From NCBI RefSeq assembly GCF_028751545.1, contig NZ_CP071867.1, positions 1 through 64,000 on the forward strand: a stretch of DNA of 64,000 bases. Direction: 5' to 3'. Below the pieces are notes generated by a model that was given only the letters and a program-made list of their open reading frames with translations, was not told where the DNA came from and made no database searches. Both the position numbers and the translations under genes were made by a program. Below are positions 55,872-64,000 of this stretch, in pieces. Within the stretch, counting starts at the first letter, position 1, and each line of letters begins with the position of its first letter. The stretch is from Gilliamella sp. B3022 (GTDB lineage Bacteria; Pseudomonadota; Gammaproteobacteria; Enterobacterales; Orbaceae).

Positions 55872-58800
55872 TTATTTTTTTACTGTCATGATTGTTATAA
55901 AATCGGGTATACCATCAACGCGACTCTTACTCGGCAATTCCGTGGTAACGAAAAACGTCACATTAGACGGTACAGTAACTGAAAGGGTTGTGCTTACTGT
56001 GAGATTTTCTGTTGATGTCATAAGATTTCTTTCAATAAATTCCGAATTTGCATTATTTTTAATGATAATTCTCAGCCATCCATATCTCCAATAAAATTGT
56101 TCCTCTTTGTCACCACCCGAACCTTTTCTCCCGATCGCATTTAATGTTAGTGGCAAAATAACCATATCTCGATCGAATGGCTCTGGATTAATCGTGATTG
56201 ATCTACCTTTATGACAGAGGTGCATTTTTACAAGGTCTCCTACAATTTGCATCGCAGTAAGTTTTCCTTGTATTTTGCAGTTTTCGTTGATAACTACGTT
56301 ATCTAACTGCCCATAATTTGCGTAGATACTTCCTGAAATATTAGCTTTTCTTGCGGTTAATGTGCCATCAGGTTGCAACTCAAATGCCGGAGGTGTGCCG
56401 GCACTAATAACACTGCCAGCTACTACGCTCCCGCCCCGAATTAACGGTGCTGTCATTTCAGTACCCGCAATGATCCTGTCGCCCCGAATAGTTCCTGTTG
56501 CAATTAAATGTCCATCCAAAAACATTGCCGGCATAATCCAGTGTGCGCCATCGTATATCATAGCCTCTGTATGATAAACTTTTCCATTTGAATCTAGTGA
56601 ATAGAACATCAACGTCGTATCACGGGCAGGATAAAACCCAAATTGTTGATAAAACATTAATGTAGCAGTATCATTGTCAGGAAATTTACCGTCGTCGGTT
56701 TGGATTCTGAATAACCCCCCTGCGCCATTTTCAGCAATTAATGTCTTGGTGCTGGATATGTACATTTCAGAACGACCTACAACGTTAACTGCGCAGACAC
56801 CGTACCAATATTTTGTATCTGGAGTACAATCAACGTCAGTAAGTGACATCGCGCGTCCCATATAATGGGTTTTAGCCTCGACTTCCGCCTCTGTTGTGCC
56901 TTTGTAAAACTCAAATTGAGTACCTAAACTGGACACGGCAGTCATTACGGGGCGAATTGCAATATTAAATGCACTAGGTGTCAGGACTAATCCCGACGGT
57001 GCTGCAGGTGGTAATATTGAAAATGCTACCGTACTTTCATCACCTAATCGCCCATTTTCACCAACACCACGAACAATGGCACTAAATTTACCCTGCTGCA
57101 ACTCGGATATATAATACTCATTTTCAGCAACAACCTCACGACTAACCAATTTTTCATCACGATAAATTTTTACCTCAAATTTCAGATTCTGAATTGTGCG
57201 AGGTGTTGACCACAATAAACGAGCCTGATATAAATCAGACTCTGGCGTAACTTCTACCTGTAATTGTTCAACAGGAGGGATTGCCCAGTTGAATATTGTA
57301 TTGCTTTCTTTTTCAAACACCGTGCCTTTGTCAACAATTGCTTCTTTATTAGGATCATGCTGTAAAGCTGTAATTGAATATGTACCATCATCATTTTCAG
57401 TAATAGTAATAGCTTTGAATAATCGTGGTTTTATTTTTCCGTCGTATAAACTCCAAACAGAATACTGGTCAACATCAACCAATTCTGTTAACACGATTTG
57501 ATTAGGTTTAGTTTGTGCTTGTATTTTAATTTTGCGTAAATCACTGTTGATATCCGTAACACTGAAATATGCATCATTGATTTTTTTAATATCAATATCT
57601 CTATCTAATGTAATAGTGACGCCATCTACCGACTTGACTCTCCCGCCAATTGTCGTACCAGTATAGTCATTGTCAGCAATGCCAATAATGTCACCTGGCA
57701 AATGTCGAATACCCTCACGACCAACAGAAAATGTTACGGTTTGAGATTCTAATTTCTCAGTCTGGATTAACCATTTACCAACCCGATGAGCCTGACCTCT
57801 GGATGTGCAGCCAAACGCGTCAACCTGCGCCACATTTAACCCGAATCGCTTAATTAGGTCATCATCTGCAACGTATTCTATTGCTGTTTCCCAATTGTTA
57901 TCAGGATCAATGTAGCGCACATGTACGGCCGTATGCCTTTCCTTTAATGCTGCTGAAGTATATGTAAATTGTCCGTTAACAACATTCGCGTTGGAATATA
58001 TCGCAACAACATCATTTGGTCTGTCAATTACCGCTGAGTATTGTGTACCGTTCCATATAGGCATGCCGCGAAATGCTGAACATAATTCATTAATAACATT
58101 TAAAGCATGTCGTTGCTCTGTAATATAACAATTACAGGTGAAACGCGGCTCTTTACCACCAAAGCCATCATCGACTAACTGATCACAATATTGCGCAATA
58201 GAGTACAAAGTAAATTTATCTACTCCAAATGAACTTAATCGATCACCCATACCGTAACGCTTATTTGTCAACAATTCATAAAGTATCCATGCGGGGTTAT
58301 CTGTCCAAGCAAGCTTAAAATCTCCCGACCAAAAACCTTTATACTCTCGTGTTTCTGGATCGTAATTATCTGGCACCCTGATAATTAGACCGTCAAGGAG
58401 ATAATTGCGCCTCGGTGTACCACTAAACTGCTCAGAATTAAATTTTAAACCGATTAACGCAGTATTAGGGTATGAAAATTTAGCATCGTAGATTTCAGTG
58501 TATGAACTCCATAGCGTATCATTTACCAGTGTTTGAGATTTACTATCAGGTGTATTTCGTATAACACGAATATTAAACGGTGTTGAGGGTAATTCATCCA
58601 AAATGACGGATGTTAAATATTGAGAGTTTGTTTTTTTATTAATTAAGTTAACATTTTTAATCGTTTTCCATGCATCACCCTTACCAATTTGCACCGACAT
58701 TGATACGTCTGTTCTGTTCGTATTCCCTTTATTATCGATGGATTTTAGCGCCGACACGCCAACGGTAACCCTAACCCGATCAATATTCGGATCTGTGATT

Positions 58801-59108
58801 GTCCTTGTAATTGGGGCGGTGGTTTTGATCTGGAGATTAACTGGAATTTCGTTTTCGGTATAAGAAAAACCTTTCAAAGGTGATTGTGATTGTGTTCCGT
58901 TTACCCAATCAATTTCAACACCCTTAAAATTAAAATTACCTTCAGGCGTTTGAACTGGTGTATCGTTTAAAAAAACACCCTTTAGCCCACCTACTATGCC
59001 TCGAATCTGTCCCTCGCCCAACATATCAATAATGCGCAGCTCCTGATTTGATTGAAGATTGTCCGGAGCTTCATACGGGGATTTGCTTTTCCCCGAACTT
59101 TTACCCAT
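55872..59108 (-). CDS. J: Lambda-type tail tip / host-specificity protein J
   Basis: This 1078-residue protein starts with the J N-terminus (YEAPDNLQSNQELRIIDMLGEGQIRG) and includes the central blocks DGLIIRVPDNYDPETREYKGFWSGDFKLAWTDNPAWILYELLTNKRYGMG and RHALNVINELCSAFRGMPIWN. Fibronectin-like domains follow (about 600-780) and a C-terminal DUF1983-type end with GDRIIAGTEMTAPLIRGG. J forms the tail tip and binds the receptor. It overlaps gene I by 8 bases. Confidence 0.93.
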   Translation of the reverse strand: MGKSSGKSKSPYEAPDNLQSNQELRIIDMLGEGQIRGIVGGLKGVFLNDTPVQTPEGNFNFKGVEIDWVNGTQSQSPLKGFSYTENEIPVNLQIKTTAPITRTITDPNIDRVRVTVGVSALKSIDNKGNTNRTDVSMSVQIGKGDAWKTIKNVNLINKKTNSQYLTSVILDELPSTPFNIRVIRNTPDSKSQTLVNDTLWSSYTEIYDAKFSYPNTALIGLKFNSEQFSGTPRRNYLLDGLIIRVPDNYDPETREYKGFWSGDFKLAWTDNPAWILYELLTNKRYGMGDRLSSFGVDKFTLYSIAQYCDQLVDDGFGGKEPRFTCNCYITEQRHALNVINELCSAFRGMPIWNGTQYSAVIDRPNDVVAIYSNANVVNGQFTYTSAALKERHTAVHVRYIDPDNNWETAIEYVADDDLIKRFGLNVAQVDAFGCTSRGQAHRVGKWLIQTEKLESQTVTFSVGREGIRHLPGDIIGIADNDYTGTTIGGRVKSVDGVTITLDRDIDIKKINDAYFSVTDINSDLRKIKIQAQTKPNQIVLTELVDVDQYSVWSLYDGKIKPRLFKAITITENDDGTYSITALQHDPNKEAIVDKGTVFEKESNTIFNWAIPPVEQLQVEVTPESDLYQARLLWSTPRTIQNLKFEVKIYRDEKLVSREVVAENEYYISELQQGKFSAIVRGVGENGRLGDESTVAFSILPPAAPSGLVLTPSAFNIAIRPVMTAVSSLGTQFEFYKGTTEAEVEAKTHYMGRAMSLTDVDCTPDTKYWYGVCAVNVVGRSEMYISSTKTLIAENGAGGLFRIQTDDGKFPDNDTATLMFYQQFGFYPARDTTLMFYSLDSNGKVYHTEAMIYDGAHWIMPAMFLDGHLIATGTIRGDRIIAGTEMTAPLIRGGSVVAGSVISAGTPPAFELQPDGTLTARKANISGSIYANYGQLDNVVINENCKIQGKLTAMQIVGDLVKMHLCHKGRSITINPEPFDRDMVILPLTLNAIGRKGSGGDKEEQFYWRYGWLRIIIKNNANSEFIERNLMTSTENLTVSTTLSVTVPSNVTFFVTTELPSKSRVDGIPDFITIMTVKK

Positions 59109-59721
59109 TTGAACGCTCCTTTATTGGGCGAAGTATAGGCTTATCGCCAATGTTTTCTTTTACCTCATCCTTAGTTTCCAGTCCTCGCGAAATGGTCTTT
59201 GAACCAGTTTTTACTCTACCAAATATCACTGGCACCGCTGTTCCCTGAGCCATCGTATTATCAAGGTTTGAGAAATACGTATTTTTATTGCTGTCACTTG
59301 AAGTTTTCTCTGTTTTCGGAAGTCGTGTTAACATTTGTGAAAAACCGCCGATCCCTAAACCTGCTCCGGCGGCAACCATCGCGAAACCCACTCCCGTTGA
59401 AATTCCTACTGCTATACCTGCAACAACTAACGCTGTACCTGCAATAAATCCAAATAAACCTCCGGTTTTTGCTCCAACTACATGTGGGACTATATGAATA
59501 ACGGCTTTTTTAGGTAAACGACTATGTAACCCAATCTGTAAAGTGTCATGCGTCAAATTAACGCCATTGATACGAACATGAAACCAACCCTCCATAATTC
59601 GTTTCCTTAACCCATTAATTTGAGAGTAAAGTCCATTCAATCCCTCTGCTGCTGTGTCAACATTCATATGGAATCTATTGCCATATTGTTTAAGATCGCC
59701 GTAAAGGCATATTTTTGCCAT
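59101..59721 (-). CDS. I: Lambda-type tail assembly protein I
   Basis: This 206-residue protein has a start AKICLYGDLKQYGNRFHMNVDTAAEGLNGLYSQI typical of gpI, then HIVPHVVGAKTGGLFGFIAGTALVVAGIAVGI with hydrophobic Gly-rich segments and a C-terminal NTMAQGTAVPVIFGRVKTGS. I use the ATG at 59721 (GGAG 9 bases upstream) rather than the longer frame. It overlaps gene K upstream and J downstream, the compact lambda layout. It acts in tail tip assembly. Confidence 0.9.
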   Translation of the reverse strand: MAKICLYGDLKQYGNRFHMNVDTAAEGLNGLYSQINGLRKRIMEGWFHVRINGVNLTHDTLQIGLHSRLPKKAVIHIVPHVVGAKTGGLFGFIAGTALVVAGIAVGISTGVGFAMVAAGAGLGIGGFSQMLTRLPKTEKTSSDSNKNTYFSNLDNTMAQGTAVPVIFGRVKTGSKTISRGLETKDEVKENIGDKPILRPIKERSNG

Positions 59722-60383
59722 TTTTTGTGTCTCCATACTGAGTGTGTATAACTGAACCAAAAACCGTCATATAAATCCCGTTTGGACATTCGGTTAGGAC
59801 AATGATGTAAAATTTGTTGATCGCCAATGTAGAGAGCTGCATGATTGGGAATTTCTGAGCCAAGGCAAACGAGAATAACATCTCCCGCCTGAAGCCTTTC
59901 TAACTCAACGCGCTCAAAATTATTTTTAGGTAGTAAATCTAAATAGAGATTTTGACCTGTATGCCACCAATCATCCTTACGTTCATAATTAGGTAAATCA
60001 ATGCCAGTCAGCATGTAGGCATCTCTAATTATTGATAGGCAATCGGTTTTACCATGTTGAAACTCGCGACCTAATAACGGTTTTATGTACCTAAACTTAT
60101 GAATTTGGTTATCACATACCAGCCACCAATCAACAGCCGTACGGATTTGGGAAATTTGGTCCGCTTCACTGAGAATCGGAACCCCGTTAAGGTGAGAATG
60201 TACAACCGCTGTGATCTCGCCTTTTTCTTCAGCTCTTATCCAGTCGTCCGGTGATATTTCGAATGTTTCTGTTGGTGTGGCTGAGATGTTATTGCATGGC
60301 ATGTAGGTTTTATTACCAATAACAAGACCACAGCACTCCGCCTCACCGCAAGAATTTGCGTGATTAAGTATTTCTGTTTTCAT
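59664..60383 (-). CDS. K: Lambda-type tail assembly protein K (JAMM + NlpC/P60)
   Basis: This 239-residue protein joins two hydrolase domains. The N-terminal JAB/MPN domain has HSHLNGVPILSEADQ (residues about 62-76). The C-terminal NlpC/P60 domain has Cys in KTDCLSIIRDAY and His in EIPNHAALYIGD. The protein helps tail tip assembly and may cut peptidoglycan. It overlaps I by about 58 bases in another frame. Confidence 0.92.
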   Translation of the reverse strand: MKTEILNHANSCGEAECCGLVIGNKTYMPCNNISATPTETFEISPDDWIRAEEKGEITAVVHSHLNGVPILSEADQISQIRTAVDWWLVCDNQIHKFRYIKPLLGREFQHGKTDCLSIIRDAYMLTGIDLPNYERKDDWWHTGQNLYLDLLPKNNFERVELERLQAGDVILVCLGSEIPNHAALYIGDQQILHHCPNRMSKRDLYDGFWFSYTHSVWRHKKWQKYAFTAILNNMAIDSI

Positions 60384-60428
60384 TGTTTATCTAATTTTTG
60401 AGTGGTTTGTAAAACTGGAAAGAGGGGA

Positions 60429-61133
60429 TTAGGATAATTTGGCTGCTGTTGGAAATCCCCCAAAGGGAAGAATACCGTTTTGGCCAAACCTTAGTTTGCA
60501 CCCAGCCACACATCTACTGCATTTGTCCCGTGTGATATCATCCGTTGGTTGATCAAACTCATCAGCAACTGCGCCCCCTGTATATCCGCATTCAGTACTG
60601 CGATAAATCCAACCGCATGTATTGGCAATAATGATGCGTTTAGGCAACATGGCGCCGTCAGATTCACAAGGCAGCGCTAATTCAAATACAACTACCCGTG
60701 ATGTTTGTTGTTTGACTTGCTCCAATATATAATTAGAGACAATTTCACAATGCGGGTCCGCATGTTTATTACCATTTGCAAAATTGATAGCGTCTAAATA
60801 TTTAACTAATACCTCATGTCTTGTTACCACGGCACCAATCATGCCTTCATAACTCTCAATTAGACCATTTAAAATGCCATAAGCATTACTGGCTGTAAGC
60901 GTTGGGCGGTTACTTGTTCCTTGTCCGCTACGTTCAAAACCTTGCGCTTTAATTGGGTATGGCTCGTACTCTTTGCCCTGCCATATAATAGCCCGTCTTA
61001 GTTCATTTAATCCGTTATGAACTCGCAAAACTGCTTTATGTCCAACGATTTCACTTAAGTCGATATCGAATAATTCGATAATTGCGCCAGCTTCAAGTTT
61101 TGTAATATCGCATAGCATATTTTTTGGGATCAT
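60429..61133 (-). CDS. L: Lambda-type minor tail protein L
   Basis: This 234-residue tail tip protein has a C-terminal cysteine set (CGWIYRSTECGYTGG, CSRCVAGCKLRFG) in the pattern of lambda gpL, which is known to bind a 4Fe-4S cluster. The end GILPFGGFPTA is also typical. Its ATG overlaps the stop of M. Only the arrangement of cysteines, not the cluster itself, can be seen. Confidence 0.92.
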   Translation of the reverse strand: MIPKNMLCDITKLEAGAIIELFDIDLSEIVGHKAVLRVHNGLNELRRAIIWQGKEYEPYPIKAQGFERSGQGTSNRPTLTASNAYGILNGLIESYEGMIGAVVTRHEVLVKYLDAINFANGNKHADPHCEIVSNYILEQVKQQTSRVVVFELALPCESDGAMLPKRIIIANTCGWIYRSTECGYTGGAVADEFDQPTDDITRDKCSRCVAGCKLRFGQNGILPFGGFPTAAKLS

Positions 61134-61459
61134 GCGACCACCTCTTCAAACGTTGCAGAAATTGTTTTAACCGTACCATTAGGGGTTGGCGTCCAAGTTC
61201 TACAAACCACCTTGATGGTTTTGTGAGTATTAGGCTCTGTCCACAAAAACGATTTAACTGCATTATGCCTTGTTAAAAAATCTTCGATTAAATCGATATC
61301 TTCAGTTAAACCAACAAACAAAACACTATATGACCGCAAGTCATTGTTAATACCATCCGGAAAACGTTGCGCATAGCTGTCACCGAACCGAATATCTCTT
61401 ACTTTAGGTGCTACCGACACAGTAGAGCCGTTTTGAGGTCTCCAATGAAATGTCTCCAT
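61130..61459 (-). CDS. M: Lambda-type minor tail protein M
   Basis: This 109-residue protein carries the M family core METFHWRPQ, FGDSYAQRFPDGINNDLRSYSVLF and FLWTEPNTHKTIKVVCRTWT. I use the ATG at 61459 with GGAG 7 bases upstream. It overlaps L by 4 bases (ATGA-type junction), giving coupled translation. It lies after a moron that is set off by its own terminator. Confidence 0.9.
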   Translation of the reverse strand: METFHWRPQNGSTVSVAPKVRDIRFGDSYAQRFPDGINNDLRSYSVLFVGLTEDIDLIEDFLTRHNAVKSFLWTEPNTHKTIKVVCRTWTPTPNGTVKTISATFEEVVA

Positions 61460-61474
61460 AATTTTCTCCAAGTA

Positions 61475-61499
61475 TAAAAAAACCACCCGAAGGTGGTTT
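61475..61499 (-). terminator. Terminator after the moron gene
   Basis: AACCACC-TTC-GGGTGGTT followed by TTTTTTTAT on the minus strand, between the moron stop and gene M. It would stop transcripts that enter from the moron unless antitermination acts. Confidence 0.85.
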
Positions 61500-61518
61500 G
61501 ATTAAATTGCGTTGATAG

Positions 61519-62067
61519 TCAATAATTAAATTCCATATTCATTAGCATTTTTATTTTATCCATTAATGAATATTCAGGCGTATATTTTTTTAAGGTTGAC
61601 TCAGCAAACATATAATCCAAACTGTCTTTACTAAAAACGTGCCCATCTATATCTATACCTCCTACATCAACAATGATTGGCTTGTAGGTATTAGCAATAA
61701 AATATTCACAAGAAGAATATCCTACTAAATCAACCCCCATTTTATTTTTGGAGGAAAATTTAACTATAGCTGTTATATCATAAAAATTCTGAGGATCATT
61801 GTAATCATCTTTCAAAGCTCTTATCGCTTCACTTCCTGAAAAATATTGTTCAATCCTGTCGTTGCTCCAATAATTTCTACTGGATAAAGACGAATCTAAA
61901 ATTTTATAAGAAGACGGCGATACCATTCTTTGTTTTGTTGCAAATGAGCAACGCTGTTTCAGGTCATACAAAAAAACATCATTATCACTAATAGTGGCAG
62001 CCACATAAATTAAAAATGCTGATATTAATATCAAAATAAATAAAATAAAAATAACTAACTTTTTCAT
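61519..62067 (-). CDS. Membrane-anchored moron of unknown function
   Basis: This 182-residue protein has one N-terminal hydrophobic helix (KKLVIFILFILILISAFLIYVAA, residues 2-24) and a soluble part of about 155 residues with two cysteines. It interrupts the tail operon between the tape measure and M, where lambda has no such gene. Its own terminator follows and AAGGAGAT precedes its ATG. That setting marks it as a moron expressed in the lysogen. I recognise no family; superinfection exclusion at the envelope is a guess from position and topology. Confidence 0.7.
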   Translation of the reverse strand: MKKLVIFILFILILISAFLIYVAATISDNDVFLYDLKQRCSFATKQRMVSPSSYKILDSSLSSRNYWSNDRIEQYFSGSEAIRALKDDYNDPQNFYDITAIVKFSSKNKMGVDLVGYSSCEYFIANTYKPIIVDVGGIDIDGHVFSKDSLDYMFAESTLKKYTPEYSLMDKIKMLMNMEFNY

Positions 62068-62115
62068 ACTATCTCCTTAATTTTTTGTTAATAGTATGAA
62101 AATTCACCCATTAAA

Positions 62116-64000
62116 TCAACGACGATTTAGTAGTCCGCCTGGTCTTTGTTCTTTCATAATCTGCGCTCGTACTGCTTGCTCCATGTTTTTAGCTAGCTGC
62201 CGTCCTTCTTGCTCGGACATTCCGCCATTATCACCAATATTTAACGGCATATTTATAGTAAGATTGACGTTTGAACCAACTCTACCTGATGTTATTTGCC
62301 GATTGCTGAGCACTTGTCCGTTTTCGCCCGGTATTAAATATTGTTTACCCCCCTGCATTAATATTTCAGGCTTGCCACCCTCACCTACTCGATACATTGA
62401 GTTAGCATCTACTGGACCACCATTTTTACGTGCACCCGCAATGGCTGCTGCTTTCATGGTGCCCATAGCTGTCATATATGAGGTAGTGCCAATTGTTGCT
62501 GCTGCGCCTTGCGTTGCAATCGAGGCTTGGATAGCTGCTGGCGTATATGCGGCAGTCAATGCCGCCGCTTCTACCACTTGTGTAGCTGTAGTTGCTGCTG
62601 ATGTTGTTTTTGCTACAATAGCATTTTTAACGTATTGCATACCCATTTGAACAAGTGACCCGATGGCTTCATTTAGAATAACATTAGCAAAGTTCTGCAT
62701 TGCCTGCGTTGCTGTCATTGTACCTGACATCAGCCCTGATATCGTATTTGTTGCGCTACTTGCTAGTCCCTCTAATGATGATGCCAAAAACTCGTTAGCA
62801 TCGCTTTGATTGCGCCATATTTCCCACTGAGCATTGATGCGGTTTTGTTCATACTGACGATTAGCTGCCTCACGAAGCGCAATAGCATTTTCTTCTATCA
62901 TCCACCCTTGTTGTGCAAATTCTTGGATAAGAGCTAGCTTTTTATCTTTCTCATTTTTCAATGCTTGAACGGGGTCAACTTGTGCTACAGCGTCGTCAAC
63001 TTTAGATACAACGGCTTCAGACTTAATTTTAGCCATGTTTATTTGATGTTGTTGCTCTAATTGCTCAAGCTTAGAGTTATATTCTTCTTGAGTTTTTATT
63101 TCACCAAGTTTTTGAAGTTTATCTAATGAATTCTTAGACTTTTTAAACGAGTCGTTTTCAACTTCAATCGGGCTTTTTAATGAGCCAAGCTCTTTATAGG
63201 CTTGTGAGGTTTCAATTAGCTCTTTGAGTTTTGCTGTTTGCTCAGCCGTAACCTTGCTACCCATTTTTTGAGTGATTGATAAAAGTTCAGCTTCAACGGT
63301 CATGCCTTTTGCTTCGAGCTTGGCGACTTCTAACTTATCGCTAAGCTCTTTAACTTCTTCGGCGTATGACTTGGTTGAACTGCTTCCTCTTTTTTTGCTT
63401 GCATTAAGTTTTTCATTGACATCAAAGGCTTTACCTAGCGCATTAAGTAAAGGCTCTAACACTTTTCTTACTTCTTCGGACATGTCAGCCCATTCCGCAG
63501 TGCCGTTTATCAATCCCAGTAAAGCAACTTTATAATTATCAGATTCACTGCCTAACTCACTTAAGGCATTTTCATAAATATAAGCTGCTTTTTCAGCTCC
63601 TTTAAGCTTCATTTTTGAAATTTCAAGCTCAGTAGAAAGAGATTTTATTTTTTCATCAATTTTAGTTTTAGTTGTCTTATCCAAGCTTTTTGATAGATTT
63701 TTGTTTGCCTCGGTCGCCTCATTTGTTTTTTCGATTGTTCCAGATTCGATATCACTTCGAGCTTTTTCTGCTTTTGCTAAATTTTCTTGAGATTTTTTTA
63801 GTTTATCACTTGCTTCTAGATATTTATTTTGAGCTTCATTTAAACCCTCTTGTGATGTAAATATGCTACTCAAACTACCCTTAGCTCTGCGCTTGTATTG
63901 TTCATATTCTTTTTTGAGAAATTCAACAGCTATAGTTTGCTCGTCAATGCTTTCTTTTGTTTTATCAATATCAACTTTTAATCTTGATAGCTCAAGCTTT
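62116..64000 (-). CDS. H: Lambda-type tail tape measure protein (H), C-terminal part
   Basis: The frame is open from TAA at 62116 to the right edge, at least 627 residues. The right-hand part is a coiled coil rich in Lys, Glu and Ala; the C-terminal part has ANEFLASSLEGLASSATNTISGLMSGTMTATQAMQNFANVILNEAIGSLVQMG, the pattern of lambda-type tape measure ends, and finishes at RPGGLLNRR. The protein sets tail length and is ejected with the DNA. The start lies beyond the window. Confidence 0.92.
   Translation of the reverse strand, partial: KLELSRLKVDIDKTKESIDEQTIAVEFLKKEYEQYKRRAKGSLSSIFTSQEGLNEAQNKYLEASDKLKKSQENLAKAEKARSDIESGTIEKTNEATEANKNLSKSLDKTTKTKIDEKIKSLSTELEISKMKLKGAEKAAYIYENALSELGSESDNYKVALLGLINGTAEWADMSEEVRKVLEPLLNALGKAFDVNEKLNASKKRGSSSTKSYAEEVKELSDKLEVAKLEAKGMTVEAELLSITQKMGSKVTAEQTAKLKELIETSQAYKELGSLKSPIEVENDSFKKSKNSLDKLQKLGEIKTQEEYNSKLEQLEQQHQINMAKIKSEAVVSKVDDAVAQVDPVQALKNEKDKKLALIQEFAQQGWMIEENAIALREAANRQYEQNRINAQWEIWRNQSDANEFLASSLEGLASSATNTISGLMSGTMTATQAMQNFANVILNEAIGSLVQMGMQYVKNAIVAKTTSAATTATQVVEAAALTAAYTPAAIQASIATQGAAATIGTTSYMTAMGTMKAAAIAGARKNGGPVDANSMYRVGEGGKPEILMQGGKQYLIPGENGQVLSNRQITSGRVGSNVNLTINMPLNIGDNGGMSEQEGRQLAKNMEQAVRAQIMKEQRPGGLLNRR

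Noticed and set aside
1-64000. CRISPR array
   Set aside because: I saw no regularly spaced repeats of 25-40 bases; the repeats present are tandem or inverted and short, or the single lipoprotein duplication.

Overview
The window is AT-rich gammaproteobacterial DNA. The gene content (lptFG beside pepA, erpA/hemL, a chu/hmu haem locus, glyGCC and leuUAA tRNAs, yjgR, ydcH, topB, zntB) resembles Enterobacterales, but the order is scrambled and the base composition is very A+T-rich. An Orbaceae-type gut symbiont (Gilliamella or a relative) is my best guess. That is an inference from gene style, not a demonstrated placement.

Layout. 1-5.7 kb holds core genes: pepA (cut by the left edge), lptF-lptG, an msrA-cytochrome b561-msrB methionine-sulfoxide repair cluster, a YbiI zinc-finger protein and a DUF421 membrane protein. 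5.7-16.4 kb is an accessory region: an orphan type VI-like lipase effector (DUF2235) followed by a tandemly duplicated DUF2931 lipoprotein, then an OLD-family nuclease plus UvrD-like helicase pair (Gabija-like defence), then about 1.5 kb of decayed DNA with a possible integrase relic. 16.4-32.3 kb is mostly chromosomal core: TetR/HPP pair with a large palindrome, two tRNAs, erpA, hemL, bcp, perM, yjgR, ydcH, mgtA with a long leader carrying a putative leader peptide, topB, a broken acetyltransferase and zntB. 32.3-40.4 kb is a Fur-box-flanked haem uptake and anaerobic haem-degradation locus: chuW-chuX-chuY-hmuU-hmuV on the minus strand, hmuT and the TonB receptor on the plus strand.

40.4-49.9 kb is a five-gene plus-strand cluster: a DUF2170 protein with a putative DNA-binding N-terminus, a PspA/ESCRT-III-like protein, a YqiJ-like membrane OB-fold protein, a YqiK flotillin and a 1647-residue AAA+ ATPase. 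A 17-bp palindrome precedes it. This is the most system-like, poorly characterised set in the window.

50-64 kb is phage-derived. A periplasmic endonuclease I gene is followed by a BRO-type antirepressor whose leader has the full architecture of the P1/P7 C4 antisense-RNA switch, a tyrosine integrase killed by three nonsense codons and a 7-bp duplication, and a 19-bp piece of a tRNA-Glu 3' end that is a likely attachment site. To its right lies a lambda-type tail module on the minus strand (fibre, J, I, K, L, M, a moron, tape measure) that runs off the right edge. The order fibre-att-int is that of an attP junction or of two elements integrated in tandem, not of a single simple prophage.
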